Assembly: GCA_945861305.1 (NCBI GenBank)
Contig: CAMATW010000032.1
Span: 1 to 29,368 of the forward strand
Source: Bordetella parapertussis
GTDB taxonomy: Bacteria > Pseudomonadota > Gammaproteobacteria > Burkholderiales > Burkholderiaceae_C
Direction of reading: 5' to 3'
DNA length: 29,368 bases
Shown here: in pieces, positions 22,529 to 29,368 of the stretch
Position numbering within the stretch: position 1 is the stretch's first letter
Layout of the letters: every line of letters begins with the position of its first letter
Notes under the pieces: generated by a model
Database searches by the model: none
The model's input: only the letters and a program-made list of their open reading frames with translations
What the model was told of the DNA's origin: nothing
Program-made: the position numbers and the translations under genes

Positions 22529-23290
22529 TCACATCCAAGCGGATCGCCAAGCCACGTTAAGCCAGTCCAGGCCCTTGAGCACAGGGCGGTGCTGGAAGGC
22601 GTCTACATCTTCAAGCTTACCCAGCACCCGTAACCCCCCTTGCACCACCAGACGCAACTCCCAGCCCCCACGCCCTGGCAAGGTGTGTACCACTGGGCTG
22701 CCTTGACGCATCAAGGCGCGGGCAAAAGCGGTTTCTTCGGAAAGTGTCGCGTTGTCGGGCAGGTAATGCCTGCCGCGTGGAATATCAACGCTCAAGTCTT
22801 GCCAAAAGTTGATCAGTTGCAAGGCCGAACAAATGGCGTCGCTTTGCGCCAAAGAAGCGCTATCTTTCACGCCATACAAATGCAGCAACAACCTGCCAAC
22901 GGGGTTGGCCGAGCGGCGGCAGTAGTCCAGCAGTTCCTCACGCGAGGCGTAGCGCCGCTTTTCATGGGTGTAGTTGACGTCTTGGGTGAATGCGTCGAGC
23001 AGGTCGAGCAAGGGTTGTAAGGGGATGGCGTGTTGGCGTATTTGCGCAGCCAAAGGCGTGAAGACCTGCGGCCATTGGGCGCTGACATGTCCAGTGGTGG
23101 TACAGGCCAGCAGGTCTGATTCCATGGCCTTCAAGCTTGACAAGCGGCTGTGGGCATCCGCAACCCCTTCATCAGCGATATCGTCAGCTGTTCTGGCAAA
23201 GTGGTAGATAGCTACCACCGCTGGGCGTAAGTGCGCGGGGCACAGCCAAGAGGCAACAGGAAAATTTTCGTAATGGTCTATGGACGACAT
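22529..23290 (-). CDS. hpnC: Hydroxysqualene synthase
   Basis: HpnC converts presqualene diphosphate to hydroxysqualene. The 253-residue protein belongs to the same isoprenoid synthase superfamily as hpnD. It has DDIAD (36-40, in FARTADDIADEG) as the first Asp motif and the variant QDLSVDIPRGRHYLP as the second. The opening HYENFPVASWLCPAHLRPA is characteristic of HpnC. I chose ATG 23290 over a GTG at 23314 because it starts right before SSIDHYENF and clears the divergent pump promoter. The gene heads hpnC-hpnD-hpnE-hemH, with 51 bases before hpnD. Confidence 0.92.
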   Translation of the reverse strand: MSSIDHYENFPVASWLCPAHLRPAVVAIYHFARTADDIADEGVADAHSRLSSLKAMESDLLACTTTGHVSAQWPQVFTPLAAQIRQHAIPLQPLLDLLDAFTQDVNYTHEKRRYASREELLDYCRRSANPVGRLLLHLYGVKDSASLAQSDAICSALQLINFWQDLSVDIPRGRHYLPDNATLSEETAFARALMRQGSPVVHTLPGRGGWELRLVVQGGLRVLGKLEDVDAFQHRPVLKGLDWLNVAWRSAWM

Positions 23291-23307
23291 GGTTTTTCGA
23301 TTGTCGC

Positions 23308-23336
23308 TTGACACACCAAGGTTGTAGAATTAGATT
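23308..23336 (+). promoter_or_regulatory. Promoter of the RND efflux operon
   Basis: A perfect TTGACA (-35, 23308-23313) stands 17 bases from TAGATT (-10, 23331-23336, four of six matches). It lies in the 90-base gap between divergent hpnC and the adaptor gene. The start point would be near 23343, inside the palindromic operator. Confidence 0.65.
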
Positions 23337-23350
23337 ACTAACCGGTCAGT
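23337..23350. promoter_or_regulatory. TetR-type palindromic operator upstream of the RND pump
   Basis: ACTAACCGGTCAGT is a 14-base dyad around ACCGGT with six of seven pairs symmetric; flanking bases extend it partly. It directly follows the -10 box, an ideal repressor position. TetR-family regulators of RND pumps often use such short dyads. No tetR gene is adjacent, so the regulator would be encoded elsewhere. Confidence 0.55.
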
Positions 23351-23380
23351 CATTAAAATTCCCCAGAAGAAAGCCCAGTC

Positions 23381-24466
23381 ATGCCGCATTTATCCCGATT
23401 TTTCTTGCTTGCCGTCATGATGGGGTTGGTGGCTTGTTCGCCGCCACCTGCCACCCAAGAACCGGTGCGCTCGGTCAAGGTCATCCAAGTGGGGGAAACC
23501 GCCTTGGGAAGCTCCACCGAGTACGCAGGCGAGGTCAAAGCGCGTATCGAGTCGCGCTTGGGCTTTCGCGTAGGCGGCAAATTGGTCTCAAGGCATGTGG
23601 AGCTGGGGCAACGTGTCAAGGCAGGTCAGTTGCTGGCAGAGATAGATGCCCAAGATTACCGATTAACCGTAGATGCAGCCCGCGCACAAATCAATGCAGC
23701 CATCACCAACCGCGATTTGGCTGCTGCCGATTACAAGCGATACAAAGAGCTGCGTGACAAAGAGTTCATCAGCGGTGCCGAGTTAGAGCGACGCGAAACC
23801 ACCCTCAAAGCTGCGCAAGCCCAAGTCGACCAAGCGCAGGCGCAGTTGTCTGCACAAACCAACCAAGTGGCCTACAGCAAGTTGGTGGCCGACAAAGCGG
23901 GTGTTGTCACTGGCATCGAAGCCGAAGCCGGGCAGGTGGTGAGTGCGGGCATGCCCGTGTTGCGCTTGGCACAAGACGGCCCCCGGGATGTGCTGTTTGC
24001 GGTCCCTGAAGACAAGGTTGCCAGCCTGCAGCGTGGCCAAAGTGTGCAAGTGAAGTTTTGGGGCAGTGAAGAGCAGCACAAAGCTTCGGTGTATGAAATT
24101 GCTGCAAGTGCAGACCCGATTACCCGCACTTTTGGCGTCCGCGTAGCGTTAAACGCGACTGTGACTGCACCGCTTGGCAGCACAGTGACGGTCAGCATCG
24201 AACCCAGCCCTTCCGCTGGCATACAAAAAATCAAACTCCCCACCAGTGCCCTGAGGCAAGAGGGTGGCAAGACCATGGTGTGGGTGTTGGACATGGCCAC
24301 CATGACGGTGAAATCCCAAGAAATTCAAGTGACCACCGCTGACGGCAATGAAGCGGTGGTCAACAGTGGCTTGCAAGCCGGCCAGCAAGTGGTGGTGGCG
24401 GGTGTGCATGTGCTCTCGCCTGGGCAAAAAGTCACCTTGTTTCAGTCTGCTGGCACCAAGCCATGA
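23381..24466 (+). CDS. RND efflux periplasmic adaptor lipoprotein
   Basis: This 361-residue membrane-fusion protein should bridge the RND pump to an outer-membrane channel. A lipoprotein signal peptide ends in the lipobox LVAC, with Cys19 the expected lipidated residue. The RND adaptor order follows: first lipoyl half (LGFRVGGKLVSRHVELGQRV), an alpha-hairpin (about 90-150, ERRETTLKAAQAQVDQAQAQ), second lipoyl half (KAGVVTGIEAEAGQVVSAG), a beta-barrel and a membrane-proximal domain ending near VLSPGQKVTLF. The stop overlaps the pump start by 4 bases (ATGA). No outer-membrane factor gene follows, so the channel is supplied from elsewhere. Confidence 0.93.
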   Translation: MPHLSRFFLLAVMMGLVACSPPPATQEPVRSVKVIQVGETALGSSTEYAGEVKARIESRLGFRVGGKLVSRHVELGQRVKAGQLLAEIDAQDYRLTVDAARAQINAAITNRDLAAADYKRYKELRDKEFISGAELERRETTLKAAQAQVDQAQAQLSAQTNQVAYSKLVADKAGVVTGIEAEAGQVVSAGMPVLRLAQDGPRDVLFAVPEDKVASLQRGQSVQVKFWGSEEQHKASVYEIAASADPITRTFGVRVALNATVTAPLGSTVTVSIEPSPSAGIQKIKLPTSALRQEGGKTMVWVLDMATMTVKSQEIQVTTADGNEAVVNSGLQAGQQVVVAGVHVLSPGQKVTLFQSAGTKP

Positions 24467-27400
24467 GCGGCCCACACGAAGCCAAAAAGGGCTTTAACCT
24501 GTCCCTGTGGGCGCTCATGCACCCAGCCCTTACCCGCTACCTGATGGTGGTGTTGATGGTCTTGGGTGTGACTGCCTATTTCCAGTTAGGACAAGACGAA
24601 GACCCGCCGTTCACCTTTCGTGCCATGGTGATTCGCACCTATTGGCCAGGCGCGACCGCCCAGCAAGTGGCTGAACAAATCACCGACAAGCTCGAGCGAA
24701 CCCTGCAAGAGGCGCCTTTTGCTGACAAGATTCGCAGCTACTCCAAGCCGGGCGAGTCGCAAATCATTTTCCAGATCAAAGACTCCTCCAAAGCCTCTGA
24801 GGTCGCCAACGTCTGGTACACGGTACGCAAAAAAGTTGGCGACATGCGTCAGACCTTGCCGCTAGGGGTTATCGGGCCATTTTTCAACGATGAATTTGGC
24901 GATGTGTATGGCGTGATTTATGCCATTGAGGCCCAAGGCTTTTCCATGGCTGAAATCCGTGACATCGCCGATGATGTCAGGCAGCAATTGCTTCGCGTGA
25001 CCGATGTCTACAAAGTGGAATTGTTTGGCAGCCAAGACGAAAAAATCTACATTGAAATTGCGCAAAAGCGCTTGGCCCAACTGGGCTTGGACTTGAATGC
25101 GGTGCTGGCGCAACTCGGGCAGCAAAACGCGGTGGAAAGCGCCGGCACCATGCAAACGCCTTTGGACGTGGTACAAATCCGTGTTCAAGGTCAGTTCCAA
25201 GCGATTGAACAACTTAAAGCCATGCCCATCCGAGGCGCTTCAGGGCAGCAAATCAAGTTGGGCGATATCGCCCAGATTCAGCGCGGTTATGTGGATCCAG
25301 CGTCCGTCAAGGTGCGCTTTCAAGGCAAGCAAGTCGTGGCTTTGGGTGTATCCATGGCCAAGGGCGGCGACATCATTGCCTTGGGCAAAGCCTTGCGTGA
25401 GTCAACATCAAAAATTCAATCCAACCTGCCCCATGGCGTGACATTGGTTCAGTTGCAAGACCAACCCAAGGCGGTCGAACGTTCCATCAGTGAATTCGTC
25501 AGTGTCTTGATCGAGGCCGTGTTGATTGTGTTGGCGGTCAGCTTTGTGTCATTGGGTTGGCACAAGGGTGGGCGCTTTGGTTGGTACATCGATATGCGCC
25601 CCGGTTTGGTGGTGGGCATCACCATCCCCTTGGTGCTGGCCATGACATTCTTGGCCATGTATTACCTCGGCATTGGTTTGCACAAGATATCGCTAGGTTC
25701 GCTCATTATTGCCTTGGGCTTGTTGGTGGACGACGCCATCATTGCGGTGGAGATGATGGTGCGCAAAATGGAGGAGGGCTTTGACAAAGTTCGCGCCGCC
25801 ACCTTTGCTTACGAGGTGACGGCCATGCCCATGCTGACGGGCACCCTCATCACCGCCGCAGGTTTCTTGCCGATTGGTTTGGCCAAATCGGTGACAGGTG
25901 AATACACTTTTGCGATTTTTGCGGTCACTGTCATTGCTTTACTGCTGAGTTGGTGGGTATCGGTGTTTTTTGTGCCTTATTTAGGAACCTTGATCCTCAA
26001 GGTCAAGCCGCATGTTGTGGGCGGTGCCCACCAAGAACTGTTTGACTCAGCCTTCTACAACACCTTTCGACGCACAGTGAACTGGTGCGTCAAGCACCGC
26101 TGGTTGACGATTGCCGCCACAGTGCTGATCTTTGCGCTGGGGATTTTTGGTATGGGCAAAGTTCAGCAGCAGTTTTTCCCTGACTCCAGCCGTCCCGAAA
26201 TCATGATGGACATCTGGTTTCCCGAAGGCACCAGTGTCGCCGCCAACGAGGCCTTGAGTCTTCAAGTGGAAAAGCGCTTATTAGCCACGAACGGCGTGGA
26301 ATCCGTCAGCTTGTGGGTTGGCTCTGGTGTGCCGCGTTTTTATCTGCCCTTGGACCAAGTTTTCCCGCAAAGCAATGTATCGCAATTCATTATTCAGCCC
26401 AAAGATTTGAAGCTGCGTGAAAGCCTGCGGGTGGCGTTGCCAGCCATCATGGCCAAAGAATTTCCCGATGTGCGTGCCCGTGTGAAGTTGTTGCCCAATG
26501 GCCCGCCTGTGCCTTTCCCCGTGCAATTTCGCGTGGCTGGTCCTGACCCCCATGCTCTGCGTTTACGGGCTGACGAGGTCAAGGCCGTGATGCGAACCAA
26601 CGCCAATACCCGAGGTGTGAACGACAACTGGAACGAGTCCATTAAGGTGATTCGTTTGGCCGTTGACCAAGAAAAAGCCCGTGCTTTGGGTGTGACCAGT
26701 CAGTCGATTGCGCAAGCGTCGAGGGTGTTGCTGAGCGGCACCACGGTGGGTCAGTTCCGAGAAGGCGATCAATTGATCGATATCGTGCTGCGCCAACCGC
26801 AGACTGAGCGACAAGCCATCACTGACCTTGGCAACGCCTATGTGCCCACAGCCTCAGGCAAATCGGTACCGCTCTTGCAGGTGGCCAAGCCGCAGTTCAC
26901 TTGGGAGCCAGGGGTGATGTGGCGCGAGAACCGCGACTACGCCATCACTGTTCAATCCGACATCGTTGAAGGCTTGCAAGGCGCCACTGTTACCGCACAG
27001 TTGTTGCCCGAGTTGAAAAAATTGGAAAAACAATGGGCGTCCGATGGACATGCAGACTACCGCATCCATGTGGCTGGGGCGGTTGAAGAAAGCTCTAAAG
27101 GCTCGGCCTCCATAGCTGCAGGTTTGCCCTTGATGTTGTTCGTCACCTTCACCTTGCTGATGTTGCAGTTGCAAAGCTTTAGCCGCGCTTTGCTGGTGTT
27201 TCTCACCGGACCGATGGGCATTGCTGGCGTTGCCTTGGCTTTGCTCACGCTAGGTCGTCCCTTTGGCTTTGTCGCTTTGTTGGGCGTGATTGCCCTGATG
27301 GGCATGATTCAGCGCAACTCGGTCATCTTGATCGACCAAATCGAGCAAGACCGTGCCAATGGTGTGCCTGCATGGGACGCCATCGTCGAGTCTGCAGTCA

Positions 27401-27582
27401 GGCGTTTGCGACCCATTGTGTTGACTGCCGCCGCCGCTGTATTGGCCATGATTCCGCTGTCACGCAGCGTGTTTTGGGGGCCTATGGCCGTGGCCATCAT
27501 GGGTGGTTTGATCGTGGCGACTGTGCTGACTTTGTTGGCTTTACCTGCCATGTACGCCGCTTGGTTCAGGGTTAAGCGGTAA
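24463..27582 (+). CDS. RND-family efflux transporter permease
   Basis: This 1039-residue proton-driven inner-membrane pump has about 12 membrane helices and two large periplasmic loops. The proton-relay Asp pair of helix 4 is present (GLLVDDAIIAVEMM, Asp423-Asp424). The first helix is at LTRYLMVVLMVLGVTAYFQL and the repeat half begins at KHRWLTIAATVLIFALGIF. The presence of two Asp residues and the general HAE1-like layout point to drug, dye or solvent export rather than SecDF or heavy-metal roles; CusA-type Met clusters were not noticed. Substrates cannot be inferred. It is not the hopanoid transporter HpnN, which belongs to a different branch of the RND superfamily. A strong terminator follows. 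Confidence 0.93.
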   Translation: MSGPHEAKKGFNLSLWALMHPALTRYLMVVLMVLGVTAYFQLGQDEDPPFTFRAMVIRTYWPGATAQQVAEQITDKLERTLQEAPFADKIRSYSKPGESQIIFQIKDSSKASEVANVWYTVRKKVGDMRQTLPLGVIGPFFNDEFGDVYGVIYAIEAQGFSMAEIRDIADDVRQQLLRVTDVYKVELFGSQDEKIYIEIAQKRLAQLGLDLNAVLAQLGQQNAVESAGTMQTPLDVVQIRVQGQFQAIEQLKAMPIRGASGQQIKLGDIAQIQRGYVDPASVKVRFQGKQVVALGVSMAKGGDIIALGKALRESTSKIQSNLPHGVTLVQLQDQPKAVERSISEFVSVLIEAVLIVLAVSFVSLGWHKGGRFGWYIDMRPGLVVGITIPLVLAMTFLAMYYLGIGLHKISLGSLIIALGLLVDDAIIAVEMMVRKMEEGFDKVRAATFAYEVTAMPMLTGTLITAAGFLPIGLAKSVTGEYTFAIFAVTVIALLLSWWVSVFFVPYLGTLILKVKPHVVGGAHQELFDSAFYNTFRRTVNWCVKHRWLTIAATVLIFALGIFGMGKVQQQFFPDSSRPEIMMDIWFPEGTSVAANEALSLQVEKRLLATNGVESVSLWVGSGVPRFYLPLDQVFPQSNVSQFIIQPKDLKLRESLRVALPAIMAKEFPDVRARVKLLPNGPPVPFPVQFRVAGPDPHALRLRADEVKAVMRTNANTRGVNDNWNESIKVIRLAVDQEKARALGVTSQSIAQASRVLLSGTTVGQFREGDQLIDIVLRQPQTERQAITDLGNAYVPTASGKSVPLLQVAKPQFTWEPGVMWRENRDYAITVQSDIVEGLQGATVTAQLLPELKKLEKQWASDGHADYRIHVAGAVEESSKGSASIAAGLPLMLFVTFTLLMLQLQSFSRALLVFLTGPMGIAGVALALLTLGRPFGFVALLGVIALMGMIQRNSVILIDQIEQDRANGVPAWDAIVESAVRRLRPIVLTAAAAVLAMIPLSRSVFWGPMAVAIMGGLIVATVLTLLALPAMYAAWFRVKR

Positions 27583-27622
27583 GCGCATCTTTGGCTCAAC
27601 CCGGGGCGGGTAGAATTTAGTC

Positions 27623-27650
27623 TTGACCGATTTCAGATGGGCGGTATGTT
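27623..27650 (+). promoter_or_regulatory. Candidate tRNA-Leu promoter overlapping the terminator
   Basis: TTGACC (27623-27628), a 16-base spacer and TATGTT (27645-27650) form a plausible promoter whose start (near 27657) lies in the second arm of the terminator hairpin. TAGAAT at 27611-27616 is another possible -10, but no -35 is well spaced from it and its transcript would meet the terminator before the tRNA. Confidence 0.4.
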
Positions 27651-27676
27651 CAGACACACCGCCCATTGTTTTTTTT
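27637..27676 (+). terminator. Rho-independent terminator after the RND operon
   Basis: ATGGGCGGT (27637-27645) pairs perfectly with ACCGCCCAT (27658-27666) across a 12-base loop. After TG comes a run of eight T (27669-27676). It ends just 8 bases before the tRNA gene. Confidence 0.85.
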
Positions 27677-27683
27677 CAATCCC

Positions 27684-27770
27684 GCGCGGGTGGCGAAATT
27701 GGTAGACGCACCAGGTTTAGGTCCTGACGGTAGCAATACTGTGGGGGTTCGAGTCCCCCCCCGCGCACCA
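27684..27770 (+). tRNA. tRNA-Leu (anticodon UAG)
   Basis: This 87-base class II tRNA has an acceptor stem GCGCGGG/CCCGCGC, the D-arm sequence GGCGAAATTGGTAGACGC typical of tRNA-Leu, and an anticodon loop TTTAGGT with TAG at 27718-27720. The variable arm is CGGTA/TACTG around GCAA, and the T-arm is GGGGG/CCCCC around TTCGAGT. The 3' CCA is encoded. UAG reads CUN leucine codons. The anticodon stem has one C-A mismatch at its outer pair. G36 with a following G37 makes it a TrmD substrate. Confidence 0.97.
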
Positions 27771-27819
27771 ATGCCTGCCCAAAGCCCTGCGCTTTTATGT
27801 TTAGAGATGGAGAATCCTC

Positions 27820-29133
27820 ATGGCCGTGAATGTTGAAACCTTGGAAAAGTTGGAACGCAAAATCACTTTGACGTTGCCGGCCACTGTGATCCAAAACGAA
27901 GTCAATGCTCGTTTGAAGAAACTGGCTCGCCAAGTCAAGATTGACGGATTTCGCCCAGGTAAAGTGCCCATGAACATCGTGGCGCAACGATACGGTTACA
28001 CGGTGCATTACGAAGTCATGAACGATAAGGTGGGTGAGGCTTTCAACCAAGCCACCATAGAAGCCCAATTGCGTGTGGCCGGCCAACCCCGCATCAGCGA
28101 AAAAGAGCAAGCCACTGAAGGTGAAATGGCATTTGACGCCATCTTCGAGGTGTACCCAGAAGTGAAGATGCAAGACTTGGCGCAGGTCACCATTGACAAA
28201 TTGCAGGCCGATGTCACTGACGAAGCCATCGACAAAACAGTTGAAATTTTGCGCAAACAACGCCGCACCTATGCCCAGCGCTCACTCGACTCGACAGCCG
28301 ATACCGATGACCGCGTGACGGTGGATTTCGAAGGCAAGATTGACGGCGAGCCTTTTGATGGTGGCCGGGCCCAAGACTTCCAGTTCGTGGTGAGCGAAGG
28401 TCAGATGCTGCAAGAGTTTGAAGCCGCCGTCAAAGGCATGAAAGTAGGCGAGAGCAAAACCTTCCCCTTGGCTTTTCCCGCTGACTACCAAGGCCGTGAA
28501 GTAGCCGGTAAAACCGCCGACTTCATGGTGACCTTGAACAAGCTTGAAGCCAGCCATTTGCCAGAAGTAACTGACGAGTTGGCCAAATCGCTGGGCGCTG
28601 TTGACGCCACCGTTGCTGGTTTGCGTGGCGATATCCGCGGCAACCTCGAGCGCGAAGTGAAGTTCCGCTTGCTCGGGCGCAACAAACAAGCGGCTCTGGA
28701 TGCTTTGGTCGAGCACGCAGAACTCGACTTGCCAAACTCTATCGTGCAAGCTGAACTCGATCGCATGGTGCAAGGCGCCCGTGAAGAACTGAAACAACGC
28801 GGCATCAAAGACGCTGACAAAGCGCCTATCCCTGAAGATGTGTTCAAACCGCAGGCTGAGCGCCGTGTACGCATGGGTTTGGTGGTCTCCGAATTGGTGC
28901 GCCAGCAAGGCTTGCAAGCCACACAAGACCAAATCAAAGCCCATGTGGAAGAACTGTCTGCCAGCTATGAAAAGCCTATCGAGGTGCAGCGTTGGTATTA
29001 CAGTGATAACCGCCGGATGGCCGAAGTAGAGGGCATTGTGATTGAGCAAAACGTCACCAACTACGTGTTCTCATTGGCCAAAGTCAATGAGAAAGCCATC
29101 AGCTTTGACGAATTAATGGGACAACAAGCCTAA
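27820..29133 (+). CDS. tig: Trigger factor
   Basis: Trigger factor is a ribosome-bound chaperone and prolyl isomerase that meets nascent chains at the exit tunnel through protein L23. The 437-residue protein has the N-terminal ribosome-binding domain with the signature GFRPGKVPMNIVAQRYG (an F-R-x-G-K-x-P loop). A FKBP-like PPIase domain follows (about 155-245, beginning DDRVTVDFEGKIDGEPFDGG), then the long helical C-terminal arms. GGAG precedes the ATG at a good distance. It lies 18 bases before clpP, the usual tig-clpP-clpX order. Confidence 0.97.
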   Translation: MAVNVETLEKLERKITLTLPATVIQNEVNARLKKLARQVKIDGFRPGKVPMNIVAQRYGYTVHYEVMNDKVGEAFNQATIEAQLRVAGQPRISEKEQATEGEMAFDAIFEVYPEVKMQDLAQVTIDKLQADVTDEAIDKTVEILRKQRRTYAQRSLDSTADTDDRVTVDFEGKIDGEPFDGGRAQDFQFVVSEGQMLQEFEAAVKGMKVGESKTFPLAFPADYQGREVAGKTADFMVTLNKLEASHLPEVTDELAKSLGAVDATVAGLRGDIRGNLEREVKFRLLGRNKQAALDALVEHAELDLPNSIVQAELDRMVQGAREELKQRGIKDADKAPIPEDVFKPQAERRVRMGLVVSELVRQQGLQATQDQIKAHVEELSASYEKPIEVQRWYYSDNRRMAEVEGIVIEQNVTNYVFSLAKVNEKAISFDELMGQQA

Positions 29134-29151
29134 GCAGGCTGGAGAAACGCA

Positions 29152-29368
29152 ATGAGTGCATTAGACATACAAGCTCTGGGCATGGTCCCAGTCGTCATCG
29201 AGACCAGCGGTCGGGGCGAACGCGCTTACGACATTTACTCGCGTCTCCTGCGCGAACGCGTCATTTTTTTGGTGGGCCCGGTCAATGACCACACGGCCAA
29301 TTTGATCGTTGCGCAGTTACTTTTTTTGGAGAGTGAAAATCCTGATAAGGATATTTCGCTCTACATCA
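29152..29368 (+). CDS. clpP: ATP-dependent Clp protease proteolytic subunit (5' part)
   Basis: Only the first 72 codons are present before the window ends. They include [40 protein letters not shown] and [20 protein letters not shown], the well-conserved ClpP N-terminal region. The catalytic Ser, His and Asp lie beyond the end. GGAG stands before the ATG. It is co-oriented with tig and probably co-transcribed. Confidence 0.97.
   Translation, partial: MSALDIQALGMVPVVIETSGRGERAYDIYSRLLRERVIFLVGPVNDHTANLIVAQLLFLESENPDKDISLYI

Noticed and set aside
24463..27582. RND pump as the hopanoid transporter HpnN, given divergent hpnC
   Set aside because: HpnN belongs to a separate branch of the RND superfamily and has no adaptor partner. 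This pump has an adaptor lipoprotein and the drug-efflux-type Asp-Asp pair.
28282..29049. 255-residue minus-strand open frame opposite tig
   Set aside because: The plus strand is clearly trigger factor. The antisense product is His/Phe-rich and looks like no family.
1..29368. CRISPR arrays, insertion sequences, integrases or prophage genes
   Set aside because: No regularly spaced repeats, transposase motifs, terminal inverted repeats or phage proteins were seen. The tRNA-Leu gene shows no downstream partial copy within the window.

Overview
The window reads as a chromosomal segment of a betaproteobacterium of the order Burkholderiales, probably a Comamonadaceae relative (Limnohabitans, Rhodoferax or Polaromonas type). 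The basis is gene order and protein style: pcnB-folK, rpsP-rimM-trmD-rplS, then NUDIX, CobD/CbiB-like, rsgA, M48 protease and orn, an RhlE-type helicase with a long insert, and tRNA-Leu followed by tig and clpP. The family placement is inference from memory of such gene orders, not a database result. No insertion sequence, prophage, integrase or CRISPR array was seen.

Layout. 1-2031 (+): the tail of a HAD-type hydrolase, pcnB (poly(A) polymerase) and folK (folate synthesis). 2036-3045 (-): a TM2-domain membrane protein and a GNAT acetyltransferase. 3058-5326 (+): the S16 operon, rpsP-rimM-trmD, then rplS, which has its own TATAAT box, leader and terminator. 5347-7054 (+): a CoA-type NUDIX hydrolase and a CobD/CbiB-like membrane protein. 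7060-9206 (-): M48 protease and rsgA, overlapping by 4 bases. 9234-11531 (+): orn, then an RhlE-like DEAD-box helicase behind a structured leader.

11546-19303 is the accessory-looking core. On the minus strand is a complete three-part type I secretion system (TolC-like, ABC transporter, HlyD-like) whose genes overlap by 4 bases. Divergent from it is a four-gene plus-strand cluster: bactofilin, membrane-anchored M23 peptidoglycan peptidase, second bactofilin, and a RodZ-like HTH/membrane protein. The two operons face each other across 393 bases that are only about 21% G+C and hold a 20-base near-palindrome. I infer a cell-envelope or cell-shape module built on a bactofilin scaffold, possibly co-regulated with export of a large surface protein encoded elsewhere. 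This is the most interesting part of the window.

19300-23290 (-): hpnC-hpnD-hpnE (farnesyl diphosphate to squalene in three steps) followed by hemH (ferrochelatase). 23308-27676 (+): a two-gene RND efflux operon with a promoter, a TetR-type palindromic operator and a strong terminator. 27684-29368 (+): tRNA-Leu(UAG), tig and the first 72 codons of clpP. The pairs T1SS/bactofilin, hpnC/RND pump and M48/orn are each divergent.
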